Origin: Cycas panzhihuaensis
Taxonomy: Eukaryota; Cycadophyta
Length of the DNA: 64,000 bases
Reading direction: 5' to 3'
Assembly (NCBI GenBank): GCA_023213395.1
Contig: CM041465.1
Coordinates: 156,061,741-156,125,740, forward strand
Shown here: positions 43,380-53,574 of the stretch, one piece after another
Layout: every line of letters starts with the position of its first letter
Position numbering within the stretch: position 1 is the first letter of the stretch
Notes under the pieces: generated by a model
The model's input: the letters and a program-made list of their open reading frames with translations, nothing else
The model's database searches: none
What the model was told of the DNA's origin: nothing
Translations under genes and position numbers: made by a program

Positions 43380-44202
43380 ATGCCTATTCTTGCCACAATA
43401 TAAGCAGTGACATTTTGTCTTCACTGTTGATTTCTAGATGGTTATGGCTGCTGTTATTGATGATTAAAGTTCAAAGAACCAAATTGTTGGACTAAGGGTT
43501 GTTGTTGAGGTGGATGTTGATGTGGTTGGTTCCTCCCTTAGTTTTTGACTACAAATGTAGGAGCAGAGTCAGAAGTGGATGCCACTCCTTGGCAATTCAG
43601 AATGTTTTCTTCTCTAAGCAATAATCCTTCCAAGGCATTGAAATCCATTGCGACAAATCTATCATATAGGTGGGAGACAAAGCTATTGTATTCAGGGAGA
43701 AGGATGTTGATAATGCTTGACACTAAGTCATGATTAGAGAGAGGGGCGCCAAGGTTGTTGAGTTGGTTTCTAATTGTTTTGATATTAGTAAAGTGCGAGG
43801 GAATAGAGCTGGCAAAAGGGATAGCAAAGAGGCAAGCTTTCAATGTGATTGATCTTGAATCATCTTTTATTTCATAAAGGGAACAAATGGTGTTCCAAGC
43901 TTCATGAAAGTTTTCAGCAATTTCAATATTCTGATCAACTTGGTCTTTAATAGCAAGGTGAAGAAAGGAGAGGATAGTGTTGTCTTTGGCCTTGAAGGTG
44001 GCTAGGGCAATAGGATAAGGAGGAATCTCTTGGTCTGCAATGTTTGGGTTCTTGGTAGGCGTTGGTTCAACAACGTTTCCATTTATATAGGCTTAATAAT
44101 GATTTATAACCAAAAGGTTTTTTACTTGTTTCTTCCAAGCCAAAAAGTTGTTGGTTCCACTTAGTTTGATGGTGTTTAACACTAGAATTTGTGCTACCAT
44201 GT
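43380..44202 (-). pseudogene. Element I copia gag, broken
   Basis: Opens MVAQILVLNTIKLSGTNNFL (44202), then AWKKQVKNLL, the copia Gag start. Further motifs: FLHLAIKDQVDQNIEIAENF near 43910-43970, AWNTICSLYE, and the 101-codon open segment 43538-43843 (FTNIKTIRNQLNNLGAPLSN; ALEGLLLREENIL). A stop follows at 43538, then a Gln-rich stretch and a CLYCGKNRHLAIDC zinc knuckle near 43365-43410. Confidence 0.8.
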
Positions 44203-44215
44203 TTATGTGTCTTAA

Positions 44216-45053
44216 TGGTCTATCTACCTAATGGGGTACTAAACAAGAATGCTATAGTCTTTAAGGGTCTCCAAGAAGCCCTCGACTATTATTTTGTCTA
44301 GTGGCGCCTACCCACAGGTGGATGTTCAAGGACTTTATATACCTTGGTGTGTGAACAAACTAAGCTCTATGTACCTAAGTACGTGAGCATAGAAGACCGT
44401 CATGCCCCCCTGACACAATTTGTCTACCTGTACCGGATTTATGCCGAGTGATAGATCTAGCGAATGACTACTAACCAAGGCACTCACCCCCTCTGGGTCT
44501 ATCCTAGTCTCTGAACTCCAAGGATGGTTTACACCTCAACCTGCCACTTAATACACCTTATAGCCAATGTCTTTCTCTAATGTCCATCAAGTTCAGAAAA
44601 AGAAAAAGGCATGTGCAGAGTGGTAACTTCAGTGTCCTAGCTATTCCCCTTGCAAGGTTAGAAAAGTTTTGTTATTCAATTCAAAATTATCCTTTTAATC
44701 TTTTGAGTTTAACTTTTTTTTAAAGTGTAGTCTTGTTTAAAAGTGAGGGTTCTTTTTAAGAAAAAAAAAAAAAAGACCAAATGGAAATGCAAATAAATCA
44801 CAAAAGGTAAGATTTAGGATGCTCAAAGAAGGACCATGCTTGCAAGATGAGAGCAGGCTTCTTTGCTCAAGTAGGGCACCTACAACTACAATGCAATGCA
44901 AATGTTAGCCAAAAATCAAGTAGAACAGCTAATAAGATGAATGTGAACAACAAATAGCAGAAAAACCTCTTTGCAATATGTGAAATAAGTCCTCAATTAG
45001 TGAAAAAAGACTTAAGAAAGCACACAAAGAAGGGCAACTTCATATGATTTAAA
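44216..45053. other. Unassigned DNA between I and J
   Basis: 840 bases with no coding region. It should contain I's leader and 5' LTR, but nothing resembles I's 3' LTR. A poly(A) run lies at 44760-44774. I see no terminal motif or duplication. Confidence 0.45.
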
Positions 45054-45284
45054 TGTTAGGAAATTACCCAAAGATGGAAGGAAAATTCTTAATTGATTAT
45101 GGAGGAGTGAACTCCTAAATATATACAATTAGGGTTTGTAACCCCTAAGAAACTAACTGTAACCATAACATGGAATGGTGACACTTGTCTGACATGTGTC
45201 CTATATACATTTATAAGTTACATCTTTGAGGGGTCTATTACACTACCCCTTTAAACTCCTAAGATAAAACATTACATTCTAACG
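45054..45284 (-). repeat. Element J 3' LTR
   Basis: The - strand begins near 45284 with (C)GTTAGAATGTAATG, one base off TGTTAG, and ends TTTCCTAACA at 45054. It resembles H's LTR at its start. The 5' LTR lies beyond the window. Confidence 0.7.
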
Positions 45285-45304
45285 CCCTCTCTTAATGTTT
45301 TATC
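45263..45304 (-). promoter_or_regulatory. 12-bp inverted repeat spanning polypurine tract and LTR start of J
   Basis: GATAAAACATTA (45263-45274) and TAATGTTTTATC (45293-45304) are perfect inverted copies around an 18-base loop holding the LTR start and the purine tract AGAGAGGGC. Same layout as in element H. Confidence 0.85.
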
Positions 45305-47170
45305 CTTTTAATCCTATCTTATTCCTAAGGATTTGAAATTTGACTTTTCCAAGTGGTTTTGTCAATATATCTGCTACTTGTTCTCCTGTTGGGCAGTAGG
45401 TGAGATCAATCTCCCTGTTTTGAATTTTCTCTCAAATGAAATGATGGCGAACTTTGTTGTGCTTTGTCCAAGCATGAAGAACTGGATTCCTAGTTAATTT
45501 GCACTCTGATTGTTGTAATTCAGTGTTGTTGGCCCCTGTTGATGTTGATTCAGATCTGTCAAAAGATGTCTTAGCCAAATTACTTTAGTGGTTGCACTAA
45601 CAACTGATTTTTACTCATCTTCTTTTGATGATAGTTCTACTATTACTTGCTTTTTGCTACTCTAAGAAATTGGTGCAGTGGCTAGGAAGAAGCAATATCT
45701 ACTTGTAGATTTTCTTTGTTTTTTGTCTCTTGACTAGTCTGAATCACAAAATCCCATCAACTGAAGTGATTTTTCTTCTGGATATACCAGCTTCAATTCA
45801 AGTGTTCCTCTTAAGTATCTTAATATTCTTTTTGCTGCTCTCCAATGTTTTATTTTTGGCTCCCGCATATATCTTGATACTAGCCTTATAGAGTATGAAA
45901 TGTCAAGTCTGGTGGTAGTGAGGTAGATCAAACTTCCAATAAGCTGTCTATACATAGTGGCATTAGCCTGAGCCTCTTCCTTATCAAGGACCAAATCACA
46001 ATTCACTTCCATGGGGGTTGCGCATGGGTTACAATCTTCCATTTAAATTTTTGTTAACAAGTCTTTGATGTAATTGCTTTGACACACAGTGACTGAGTCC
46101 TCCTTTTGGTCAACTTCTATCCTTAGATAGTAACTTAGGAGGCCCAGATCAATCATTTCAAATTTACTTTCTAGTTGACCTTTGTTTGAGATTGGTTCTT
46201 CATCATCCCCGATGAGAATCATATCATCTATATATACTATAATTATGGTGATCATCCCATTTTTGTTCTTTACATACAAGCTTGAGTCTGAGCTACACCT
46301 GTGGAATTTATTTTGGCAAAGATAGTTGTCCAAATTTGCATACCATGCACGGGGAGCCTGTTTTAGCCCATACAATGCCTTTTTCAACCTACAAACTGAG
46401 TGTTCTTGCCCTTTTTCAATATAGCCATTTGGCTGCTTCATGTAGACTTCTTCTTCTATTTCACCATTCAGAAAGGCACTTTTGACATCTAATTGGTATA
46501 TTTTCCAATTTTTCTGAGTTGCCAATGCTATCACTGCTCTCACTATATTTAGTTTAGCTACAAGCGAAAACATCTCTTCATAATCTACCCTAGCTATTTG
46601 AGTGTAGTCCTTTGCAACAAGTCTTGTTTTGTATTTTTCAATCTTTCCATTGGCCCCTTCCTTTACTTTGTAGATCCATTTGTAGTTGACTACCGGTTTG
46701 TTGGGTGGTAATTCAACTAATTCCCAAGTCTAATTTTTTATGATAGATTCTATTTCAACTTCCATGGTTGTTCTCCATTCGATCTACACCTTTGCCTCTA
46801 CAAATAATTAGGGTTCAATGTTACTGTATAATGCTTTATGACTTTGGCTTCTTGTCCTATGAAGAAGTATATCTCCTTTTCCTTCCTCGATAGTTTTGAG
46901 GTACCGTTTGTGTACCTTTTTCTCTTCCTTTGATTCTTGATTCTTCTAGTGATAGTTTTTCCTCTTCTAATGGTGAGCCTTCATGTGATGTCTGTGGTGA
47001 GACTGAATCTTTTAAAGTTAGGTTGGATGCTTCCTCAATGGGAATTTCTTAAGAAATAACTTGAGGTGAATCATCAATTATCTTGATTTGATTTTTATCT
47101 TCTTCTACATCTTCTTCATTGAATATGACATCTCTACTTACATAGATCTTGTTGGTTTTTGGATCTTTGC
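45285..47170 (-). pseudogene. Element J copia RT-RNase H, broken
   Basis: Open segments at 46573-46043 and 46042-45734. Motifs: AVIALATQKNWKIYQLDVKS, AFLNGEIEEEVYMKQPNGYI, YGLKQAPRAWYANLD, IVYIDDMILIGDDEE (YIDD variant of the catalytic motif), LGLLSYYLRIEV. After a stop near 46043, MYRQLIGSLIYLTTTRLDIS and LKLVYPEEKSLQLMGFCDSD lead into RNase H. Upstream, FLTKTRLVAKDYTQI-like residues (46590-46630) and NKPVVNYKWIYKVKEG near 46650-46700 survive. 46760-47170 is a poorly conserved linker between integrase and RT. The 3' part of J outside the nested elements. Confidence 0.85.
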
Positions 47171-47610
47171 ATTTATAGGCCTTCGAATTCTTGTTGTAAC
47201 CAATCATGATACATTTTAGAGTCAAGCTTCATTCTTTTCTTGTCAGGGATATGGATAAATGCTTGGCATCCAAATACTCTTAGATAACTTATATTTGGTT
47301 TTCTCCCCGTCCAAGCTTCTTCTGGGGTGAGAAGATCTAGTGCCTTTGTTGGACTTCGATCCAACAGATAACAGGTTGTGTTCACTGCTTCAGCCCAGTA
47401 GGATTTAGGGACCTTTTTCCCATGAACCATGCGATGTGCCATTTCCATAATGGCTCTATTTTTTCTTTCTGCAACCCCATTAGATTGAGGAGTATATAGG
47501 GTTGTGAATTGTCTACGAATTCCATTTGCTTTGCAGTAGTTCAGGAATTCCTTTGAGATATATTCACCTCCACCATCAAATCTTATGTATTTTATCTTCT
47601 CTCCTGATTT
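47171..47610 (-). pseudogene. Element J integrase, third piece
   Basis: Begins at the K target site and reads KIKYIRFDGGGEYISKEFLN (second catalytic Asp), TTLYTPQSNGVAERKNRAIM (catalytic Glu in VAERKNR), HRMVHGKKVPKSYWAEAVNT and a TPEEAWTGRKPNISYLRVFG segment. The frame is open from K's border to about 47180. The rest of the same domain lies at 57494-57769 and 63715-64000. Confidence 0.9.
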
Positions 47611-48181
47611 TGTGCGCGCCTCAATCATGCTTATACAGAATGCAAAGAGAAAGACACACACGTTGGGGTAATTCATCTAGAATTCTTTTATTCAAACATG
47701 GCACTACGTCTGGTCCTCTCACAACCAGACGCCTGCCAAAACAGTACAGAAAGGCTGCCTCACACGTGGCACGGCTTCTTTTACAAGGACATATAAGCAA
47801 AACTGAAGTACATTCCGCACATTGCGGTTCTCATTTTTATATCCATTTTATGGACGTTACATAACTGTTCTGGAAAATAAGTTACTTTTTCTAATCACAT
47901 GGGTCCGCCGCTACCTGCACAGACCCATTCCATGCCCGCATAGCAGCTGGGTAGTAGTCTCCGCACCTTACGTAGCAGTCTCCGCAGCCGCGTAGCAGTC
48001 TCTGCACCTTACGTAGCAGTCTCTGCACCTCTGTAGTAGCTCCGTAGCAGCTTGTAGTAGCCTATAGTAGCCCTGTAGTAGCCTGTAGTAGCTCCATAGC
48101 AGCCTGTAGTAGCCCTGTAGTAGCTCCATAACAGTCGTAGTAATCTTGTAGTAGTTGTAATGACAAAATCAACTACACACA
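47611..48181 (-). repeat. Element K 3' LTR (571 bp)
   Basis: The - strand starts TGTGTGTAGTTGATTTTG at 48181 and ends GCGCGCACA at 47611. Bases 47945-48150 are a degenerate array of GTAGTAGC/GTAGCAG words. Preceded by the purine tract GGTGGCGGGGAAGA (48182-48195). Confidence 0.95.
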
Positions 48182-48195
48182 TCTTCCCCGCCACC
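48182..48195 (-). other. Element K polypurine tract
   Basis: The - strand reads GGTGGCGGGGAAGA directly before the 3' LTR start TGTGTG. Site where plus-strand DNA synthesis would be primed. Confidence 0.8.
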
Positions 48196-48232
48196 TGTTT
48201 TGAACAAGTAGCATACTTGTTCACAAAAAAAT

Positions 48233-49930
48233 TTAGCTCCTTTCCTTTATCTTTATTCTTTCGCAGCGTATGTATTCCATTTGCGGTTCTGCAATGTGAG
48301 GAGGTATCTTCAATCCTTTCTGTCTCAAATATTTACACAGCATTACAACATCATGCATTGTGTCTAGCCAGGGCAATGTTGGTTGTTCTCCTGATTTCAA
48401 CTGGTCAATTTCTTGATTAAGTTCCATATTGACCCTTTCCATTAATTCTAGGCGCTCCCTGAAAGTTTTACGCTCTTTCCAAAGGTTCCTGCAGCGTTTT
48501 GAATCTTCATCTGATTTTATGATCCATGCTCCCAGCCGATGGTAGACTGGTTGCATGTCTTCTGGAATATGCTTGTCAAACCTTTTCCGAAATTCTGCCA
48601 AATGGGGTCCGACTTCATGAACATCATCCACCCAGTCCAGTATGAACGCCTTTAGAGATTCCAACTTATTTTCCGTGATTTGATGAATCTGTTTCAATGA
48701 TTCATCAGGCGGTTTTGCCCGGCTTTCTAATTCAGTAACTAATTGCCTAGTTACCTTTGCCAGAAAAGATGTTTTCAAGGTTGTGATGTCTTGTGCATCA
48801 CACTCCATTGGATCCAAGCCTTCTTCTAATGCCTCCTTACTTGAGTTAAACTCTATTTCTGGAGGTTGATTATCCAGGATTTCTAATATTTCTCGCCTCC
48901 TTTTCTCTTGCTCTGCCGCTTTACGTTTCTTTTCTGCTACAACTTCCTCTTACATTGCGGTTTTGTTTCTTCTCCTTTCTGACCGTCGGCCTTTCTTTTG
49001 CTCTGAGACTTACGCACCTGTTTCGTGCCTACTATCTTCTCTTCTTACTTCCTCCACTTCAGGCATGTCCTGAAATCGTTCCATGCTCGCTACTTCTACA
49101 ACTGTGGCCGCGTCTTCAATCCTGGAACTTGTTCCCGGTTCCCAATCTACCTTCTCCTTCCCCTTCTCCGATGCTGGCTGTGGAATTCCGGGCGCTACTT
49201 CATTTGCTTGATACAATTTTTCAATCCAAGCTTGTACGTGGATTTGCTCTTTTTCCCATCTCCCTAATTTTTCATTCGTCCATATCGCTAATGGGGACTG
49301 CTGCTCCGTCCCATTGGGCATCCTTATACCAGGACACTGGAATAAGAGAATACCCTGCAGGATTGTTACGTAATAAAGCAGGCCGATCCGCTTGCTCTCC
49401 TAATGGCTTGTAAGGCGTCCAAAAGCTTTTGCTTTACAAACTTCGCCCAATTAAACACTTTCCCCTGCGCTACCTCATTAAGCATAGTTCGCAAATTGCT
49501 TGGGGCGTACGCATTCTTTTGTGTGAGAATGATCTTCGAGAAAATTAACTGGGTGAGGAAGCGCTTGCTCGAGTCTTCTATCCCCGCAATTCGGATTCCT
49601 GCTGACGTTGCGTCGCTACTCGCTGCTCCCATTATCCTCGCTGCTTCTTCACGCGATAGCAAACTATCTCTGCGGATTTCCGATCCTTTGTTCGGCAGGC
49701 CAGTGGCTGCCATTAACACTTCCTCTGTGATCTGCACCATCTGTGGGTACTTCGCCAACAAGGGAAGTAATCTTTGCATAAATTCCTCCGCATTCCCAAA
49801 AATGTCGACCGTCACAAATCTGTGTAATTACTTTGTGAGTAATTGGCGTCTTCGTAGTCTTCGGAATCACTATCCATTCCTCACGGATTCGGCTCTCATC
49901 ATTCTCCCGGACTAAAATCGTAGGCGCCAT
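48233..49930 (-). pseudogene. Element K accessory ORF3, frameshifted
   Basis: Three main open segments that read as one protein if frames are followed. 49930-49664: REEWIVIPKTTKTPITHKVI. 49815-49366: FMQRLLPLLAKYPQMVQITE, EVLMAATGLPNKGSEIRRDS, RFLTQLIFSKIILTQKNAYA and FNWAKFVKQKLLDALQAI. 49321-49010: LAIWTNEKLGRWEKEQIHVQ. 48817-48233: a helical, charged domain (TSFLAKVTRQLVTELESRAK; LWKERKTFRERLELMERVN). The ATGLPNxG motif and the later WxKFxxxxL helix match E's ORF3. No catalytic motif is seen. Probably an accessory or structural protein; its function is unknown. Confidence 0.75.
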
Positions 49931-50306
49931 TTCCGCTGTACCTGCTATCTTTTCCCTGTCTTGGTCATTCTGTTGCTATTTGTGGTACTTGCTGCATACT
50001 GGTAAGAAAACCAGTTTTTGAAATCCACGGCGACCAAACCAACGGCGGTATCAGTCGTGGCCGTTGAAGGCTTTATGGCCTTGTCTTTTCAACTTGACAC
50101 CAAATCGTATGATTACGATCTCCGTGAATATTACATGATGGCGGTGTTATCAACAATCGCATCATTCATTCATTAAATTGATGCTTTTGAATTCTCCCGC
50201 CGTCCTTGCTTTTATCATCCGTCACCGTTAATCCATTCGTCCTTTATTATCCGTCACATCTTGACGCCACAGCCGTCACTTGATCGTCCGTCGTATCCGT
50301 CACTTA
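49931..50306 (-). other. Element K spacer between integrase and ORF3
   Basis: Non-coding, with the word TCCGTCAC or CCGTCAC repeated about five times in 50215-50310. It occupies the same position as the tandem hairpin array in element E. Confidence 0.5.
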
Positions 50307-51032
50307 TCACGAATCGTACCTGCTGTCCACATTCTGCCTTGATGACGTACCTGCTATCTGCATCTTGCCTTCATGCTGTTTCTTGATGATGGTGAATTTA
50401 CACCCCCCCCCCTTTTTTTTTTTGTACATTCTATATAGTTTCAGTCTGCTGCCATTGATTAATTTAGTCAATGGCTTTCCGTCTAACTGTTGCAACCTAA
50501 CTGATCCATTTTCATAAATACATTGAATTCTGTATGGTCCTAGCCATCTAATTTTCATCTTTCCTGGTTTAAATTTAAACTTACTGTCATACAACAATAC
50601 CAAATCATTTACCTTAAATTCGGGTTTTTTGATCTGGTGATCATACCATGCTTTCCGTCTTTTCTTTTCAATCCTTAATTCCCATAGTGCTCGTGCTCGG
50701 GTTTCATCCAGCTTCATCAACTGGATCAACCGTTGGTCGAGGGATATCTCGGGATTTGTCCTGAGGTATTGAGCCACTCTCAAGCTTTCTGCTTGAAACT
50801 CAAGAGGAACAACAGCCTCCAATCCATACACCAATTGAAATGGTGTCTGTTTATGTGATCGCTTCTTTACCGTTCTGTCTGCCCAGAGGACTAAATGCAA
50901 TTTTTCTGCCCAATCAGTTCGTTGTCCATTGCAGATTTTCATCAATGCAATCTTCAGAATTTTGTTCGTACTTTCTACCTGCCCATTTACTCTAGGATAA
51001 TACGGTGAAGATCGTCGATGTTGAATAAAGAA
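50307..51032 (-). pseudogene. Element K integrase C-terminal half
   Basis: Continues from the core after one in-frame TAA near 51031: SSPYYPRVNGQVESTNKI (catalytic Glu in VES), TDWAEKLHLVLWADRTVKKR, TPFQLVYGLEAVVPLEFQAE, NDLVLLYDSKFKFKPGKMKI, RWLGPYRIQCIYENGSVRLQ and LINGSRLKLYRMYKKKKGGG. No chromodomain. The C-terminus is encoded over a homopurine run (50402-50424, ten or more A then ten G on the - strand), which makes its length uncertain. Confidence 0.9.
50402..50424 (-). other. Homopurine tract A11G10 at integrase end
   Basis: An unbroken purine run on the element strand, seen on + as ten C followed by eleven T. It could act as an extra plus-strand primer or simply be slippage. It encodes Lys/Gly residues. 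Confidence 0.75.
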
Positions 51033-51989
51033 TTATGTAGTTAAATATCTGATTGTCTGGTTCAAGAAGGCTCCACCTTGATCAGACACAATCTCCAACG
51101 GACAACCAAACCTGATAATAATAACTTCATACAAGAAGCGAGCTGTGCTTCTTGCATCACATTTTTTCATTGGTTTTGCCTCAGTCCATTTTGTTAAAAA
51201 GTCTGTGGCTACCAATATGTACCTTGCATTCGTTTTCCTTGCTGGTGGACTAATTGGTCCAACAAAATCCAATCCCCATTTTTCAAATGGAGCTTGGGCC
51301 AGTATTGGATGAAGCGGCATGAAATTCTGTTTCGATGGCTTACCTGCTCTTTGAGAGATATCGCATGTTTTTACCCATTTCTCTGCATCCTCGAATAGTG
51401 TAGGCCACCATAATCCTGCTGTCAACACTTTTCTGGCTGTGACTTCTCCTCCATGATGTGTTGCAGCTATTCCTTCATGAGCCTCTTTCAGCAACGGTTC
51501 TACTTCATGTTGAAGTATGCACCTTCGCAGAATTCCATCAGGTCCCAGTTTATATAACATACCACCTATTAATTGGAATGGAAAGGTTTTTTTGATAAAA
51601 CTTTTCCTTTCAACTCTTTCCAATCCTTGGGGTGTTTGCCCTGTGGTTAAATATTCTGCAATTCCCTCGTACCATGCTGGCACAGCTTCTACGGAGAATA
51701 ATTTGTGATCTGGAAAATCATCAAATACTCCCTTACCTTTTCCATTGTCCTTTATTCGTGACAACTGATTTGGTATGATGTGCTTCTCCCCCTTTTTTAC
51801 CACAATTTTAAACATGAATTCTTGAAACAACATTAGCCAGCGGCTAATTCTCCCCTGCAAAATTGGTTTATTAATCAAGTATTGAAGGGCTTGATGGTCC
51901 ACAAAAAATACAAATGAATTTGCTAGCAAGTAATGTTGAAACTTCTGCAAGGCATACACCATGCCTAATCCTTCTCGTTCAGTAACTGT
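51033..51989 (-). pseudogene. Element K RNase H end and integrase N-terminus and core
   Basis: Follows a TAG near 51990 that splits RNase H (NxTVTEREGLGMVYALQKFQ). Then FVFFVDHQALQYLINKPILQ with the RNase H Asp, SRWLMLFQEFMFKIVVKKGE, and HIIPNQLSRIKDNG. Integrase: LLKEAHEGIAATHHGGEVTA supplies the His pair, but the Cys pair reads CDISQRAG, so one zinc Cys is Ser. Core: WGLDFVGPISPPARKTNARY (first Asp), FLYEVIIIRFGCPLEIVSDQ (second Asp). Open for 309 codons. Confidence 0.92.
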
Positions 51990-53574
51990 CTAGTTACGCT
52001 CGGCAGATGTCAGCTTTCTGCTTGCAAAAGCAATTGGAAGATCTATTTTTTCATCTTCCGGTTGGGCCAACACACAGCCAATGGCATACAGTGATGCATC
52101 AACATGGACATGGAACGGTTTGTTCCAGTCTGGAAACTTAAGCATAAGAGCTTCAACTATCTTCTTCTTCAAAGCATCAAAAGATAGTTGTTGTTGAAGT
52201 GTCCATTCCCATTTTAGAGTTTTCTTCAACAGGGATTCTAGAGGATGGGCTATTCGAGCATAATTTCTTATAAATTTCCGGTAATAACCGGTCATTCCTA
52301 AGAAACCTTTCAAATTTTTTGGCGTTTGGGAAATAGGGAATTTCAAAATTACCTCCACTTTTGCAGGGTCAGTTTTCAATCCATCCTTCGAGACAATATG
52401 TTCCAGCAATGATCCAAATGGTACCAGAAAGGTCATTTGTCTGGATTTAAACATAGTCTGCTTTCTCTGCACAATTCTAGCATTAGCCTTAATTGAGACA
52501 AATGTTTTTCTATTGTGCTATACAGAGTCCAATCATCCAGAAACACCTCCACTGCGTTCCCCAACAATTTCTTGAGATGTTTAAAATCACCCTTTGAAAG
52601 GTTGCAGGAGCATTTGTCAGCCCAAATGGCATGACCCTGTATGCATATGTCCCCCATTCCGTAACAAATGTCGTTTTCAATTGGTCCTCAAGTGCAATAC
52701 GTACTTGATTATAACCACTGAAACCATCTATAAAGGAGAAAATCTCATGTCCTGCTACTTTTTCCAATACATCTTCCGTAAATGGTATAGGGAATGGATC
52801 TTTCTTAGTTGCTTTATTCAAAGCTCTATAATCTACACAAATGCGTAATTTTCCACTCTTTTTGGGTACCACCACCACCGGGCTTACCCATTCACTGTTT
52901 TCTACCTCAAATATGTATCCAGCTTCTAAGAGTTTATCTAGTTCTATCTTTACTTGCTCCTTGTAGCACGGATTCATTCTATAAGGTCTTTGCCTTACTG
53001 GTTTTGCATTTTCCATTAGCTCAATTCTGTGTTCCCCTAACTCGGGAGGAATTCCTTTTAGATCTTTATAAGACCATGCAAAGACATCCTTAAATTCTTG
53101 GAAAAGAGAGGCAGCTTCTTGCATTATTGTAGGTTCCCAATAATTACCTAATTGTATACACTTTGGATTATCTTCTGTCCCTACATTAATGAGCTTAAGC
53201 TGAAGCTCTTCCCTTTGAACAGATTTCCCATCCGATTTTAGTTCATAGGCTGGTGCTTGCAAAATTTCTTTATTTCCATACTCAACAAGAGAATATGTTT
53301 TAGGAAAATTCCTTTCTTCTTTAAAATCTTCTTCAGAGCATGTCACATTTTTAGACAATTCATACAAACAATCATTTTGCATTTTATTGAAAGGAAGAAT
53401 TACATTATCTTCTTTAGAATCCCATGATACATTGTTACCTTTACTCGATTCATCCACACATAATTCCATCAGGTAACATTTTGAGGATTCTCCAGTTTCT
53501 TCCCAAGCTGATTGCAACCAGTCAAGCAGGTATGCAGATGAAGTCTCACTCGCCATCTGTGGAGGGGTCTTCAA
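51990..53574 (-). pseudogene. Element K pol start, RT and first part of RNase H
   Basis: The frame opens at 53574, overlapping the end of Gag-protease (53546) by 29 bases in another frame. This suggests a frameshift or re-initiation for Pol. The N-terminal 130 residues are clade-specific (LLDWLQSAWEETGESSKCYL). RT: VRQRPYRMNPCYKEQVKIEL, WVSPVVVVPKKSGKLRICVD, DPFPIPFTEDVLEKVAGHEI, FIDGFSGYNQVRIALEDQLK, MPFGLTNAPATFQR. A frameshift near 52590-52600 moves VFLDDWTLYSTIEKHLSQLR to the next frame, and a second near 52440 leads to FLVPFGSLLEHIVSKDGLKT and FHVHVDASLYAIGCVLAQPE. Confidence 0.92.

Larger units (their letters stand above)
39591..44215 (-). mobile_element. Element I: Ty1/copia retrotransposon without 5' LTR
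   Basis: - strand element with gag (44202-43380), integrase, RT-RNase H and a probable 3' LTR at about 39591-39993. No matching LTR or primer site is found beyond 44215. It borders H's cut LTR, so either I inserted in H and lost its 5' end, or a deletion joined the two. Confidence 0.75.
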
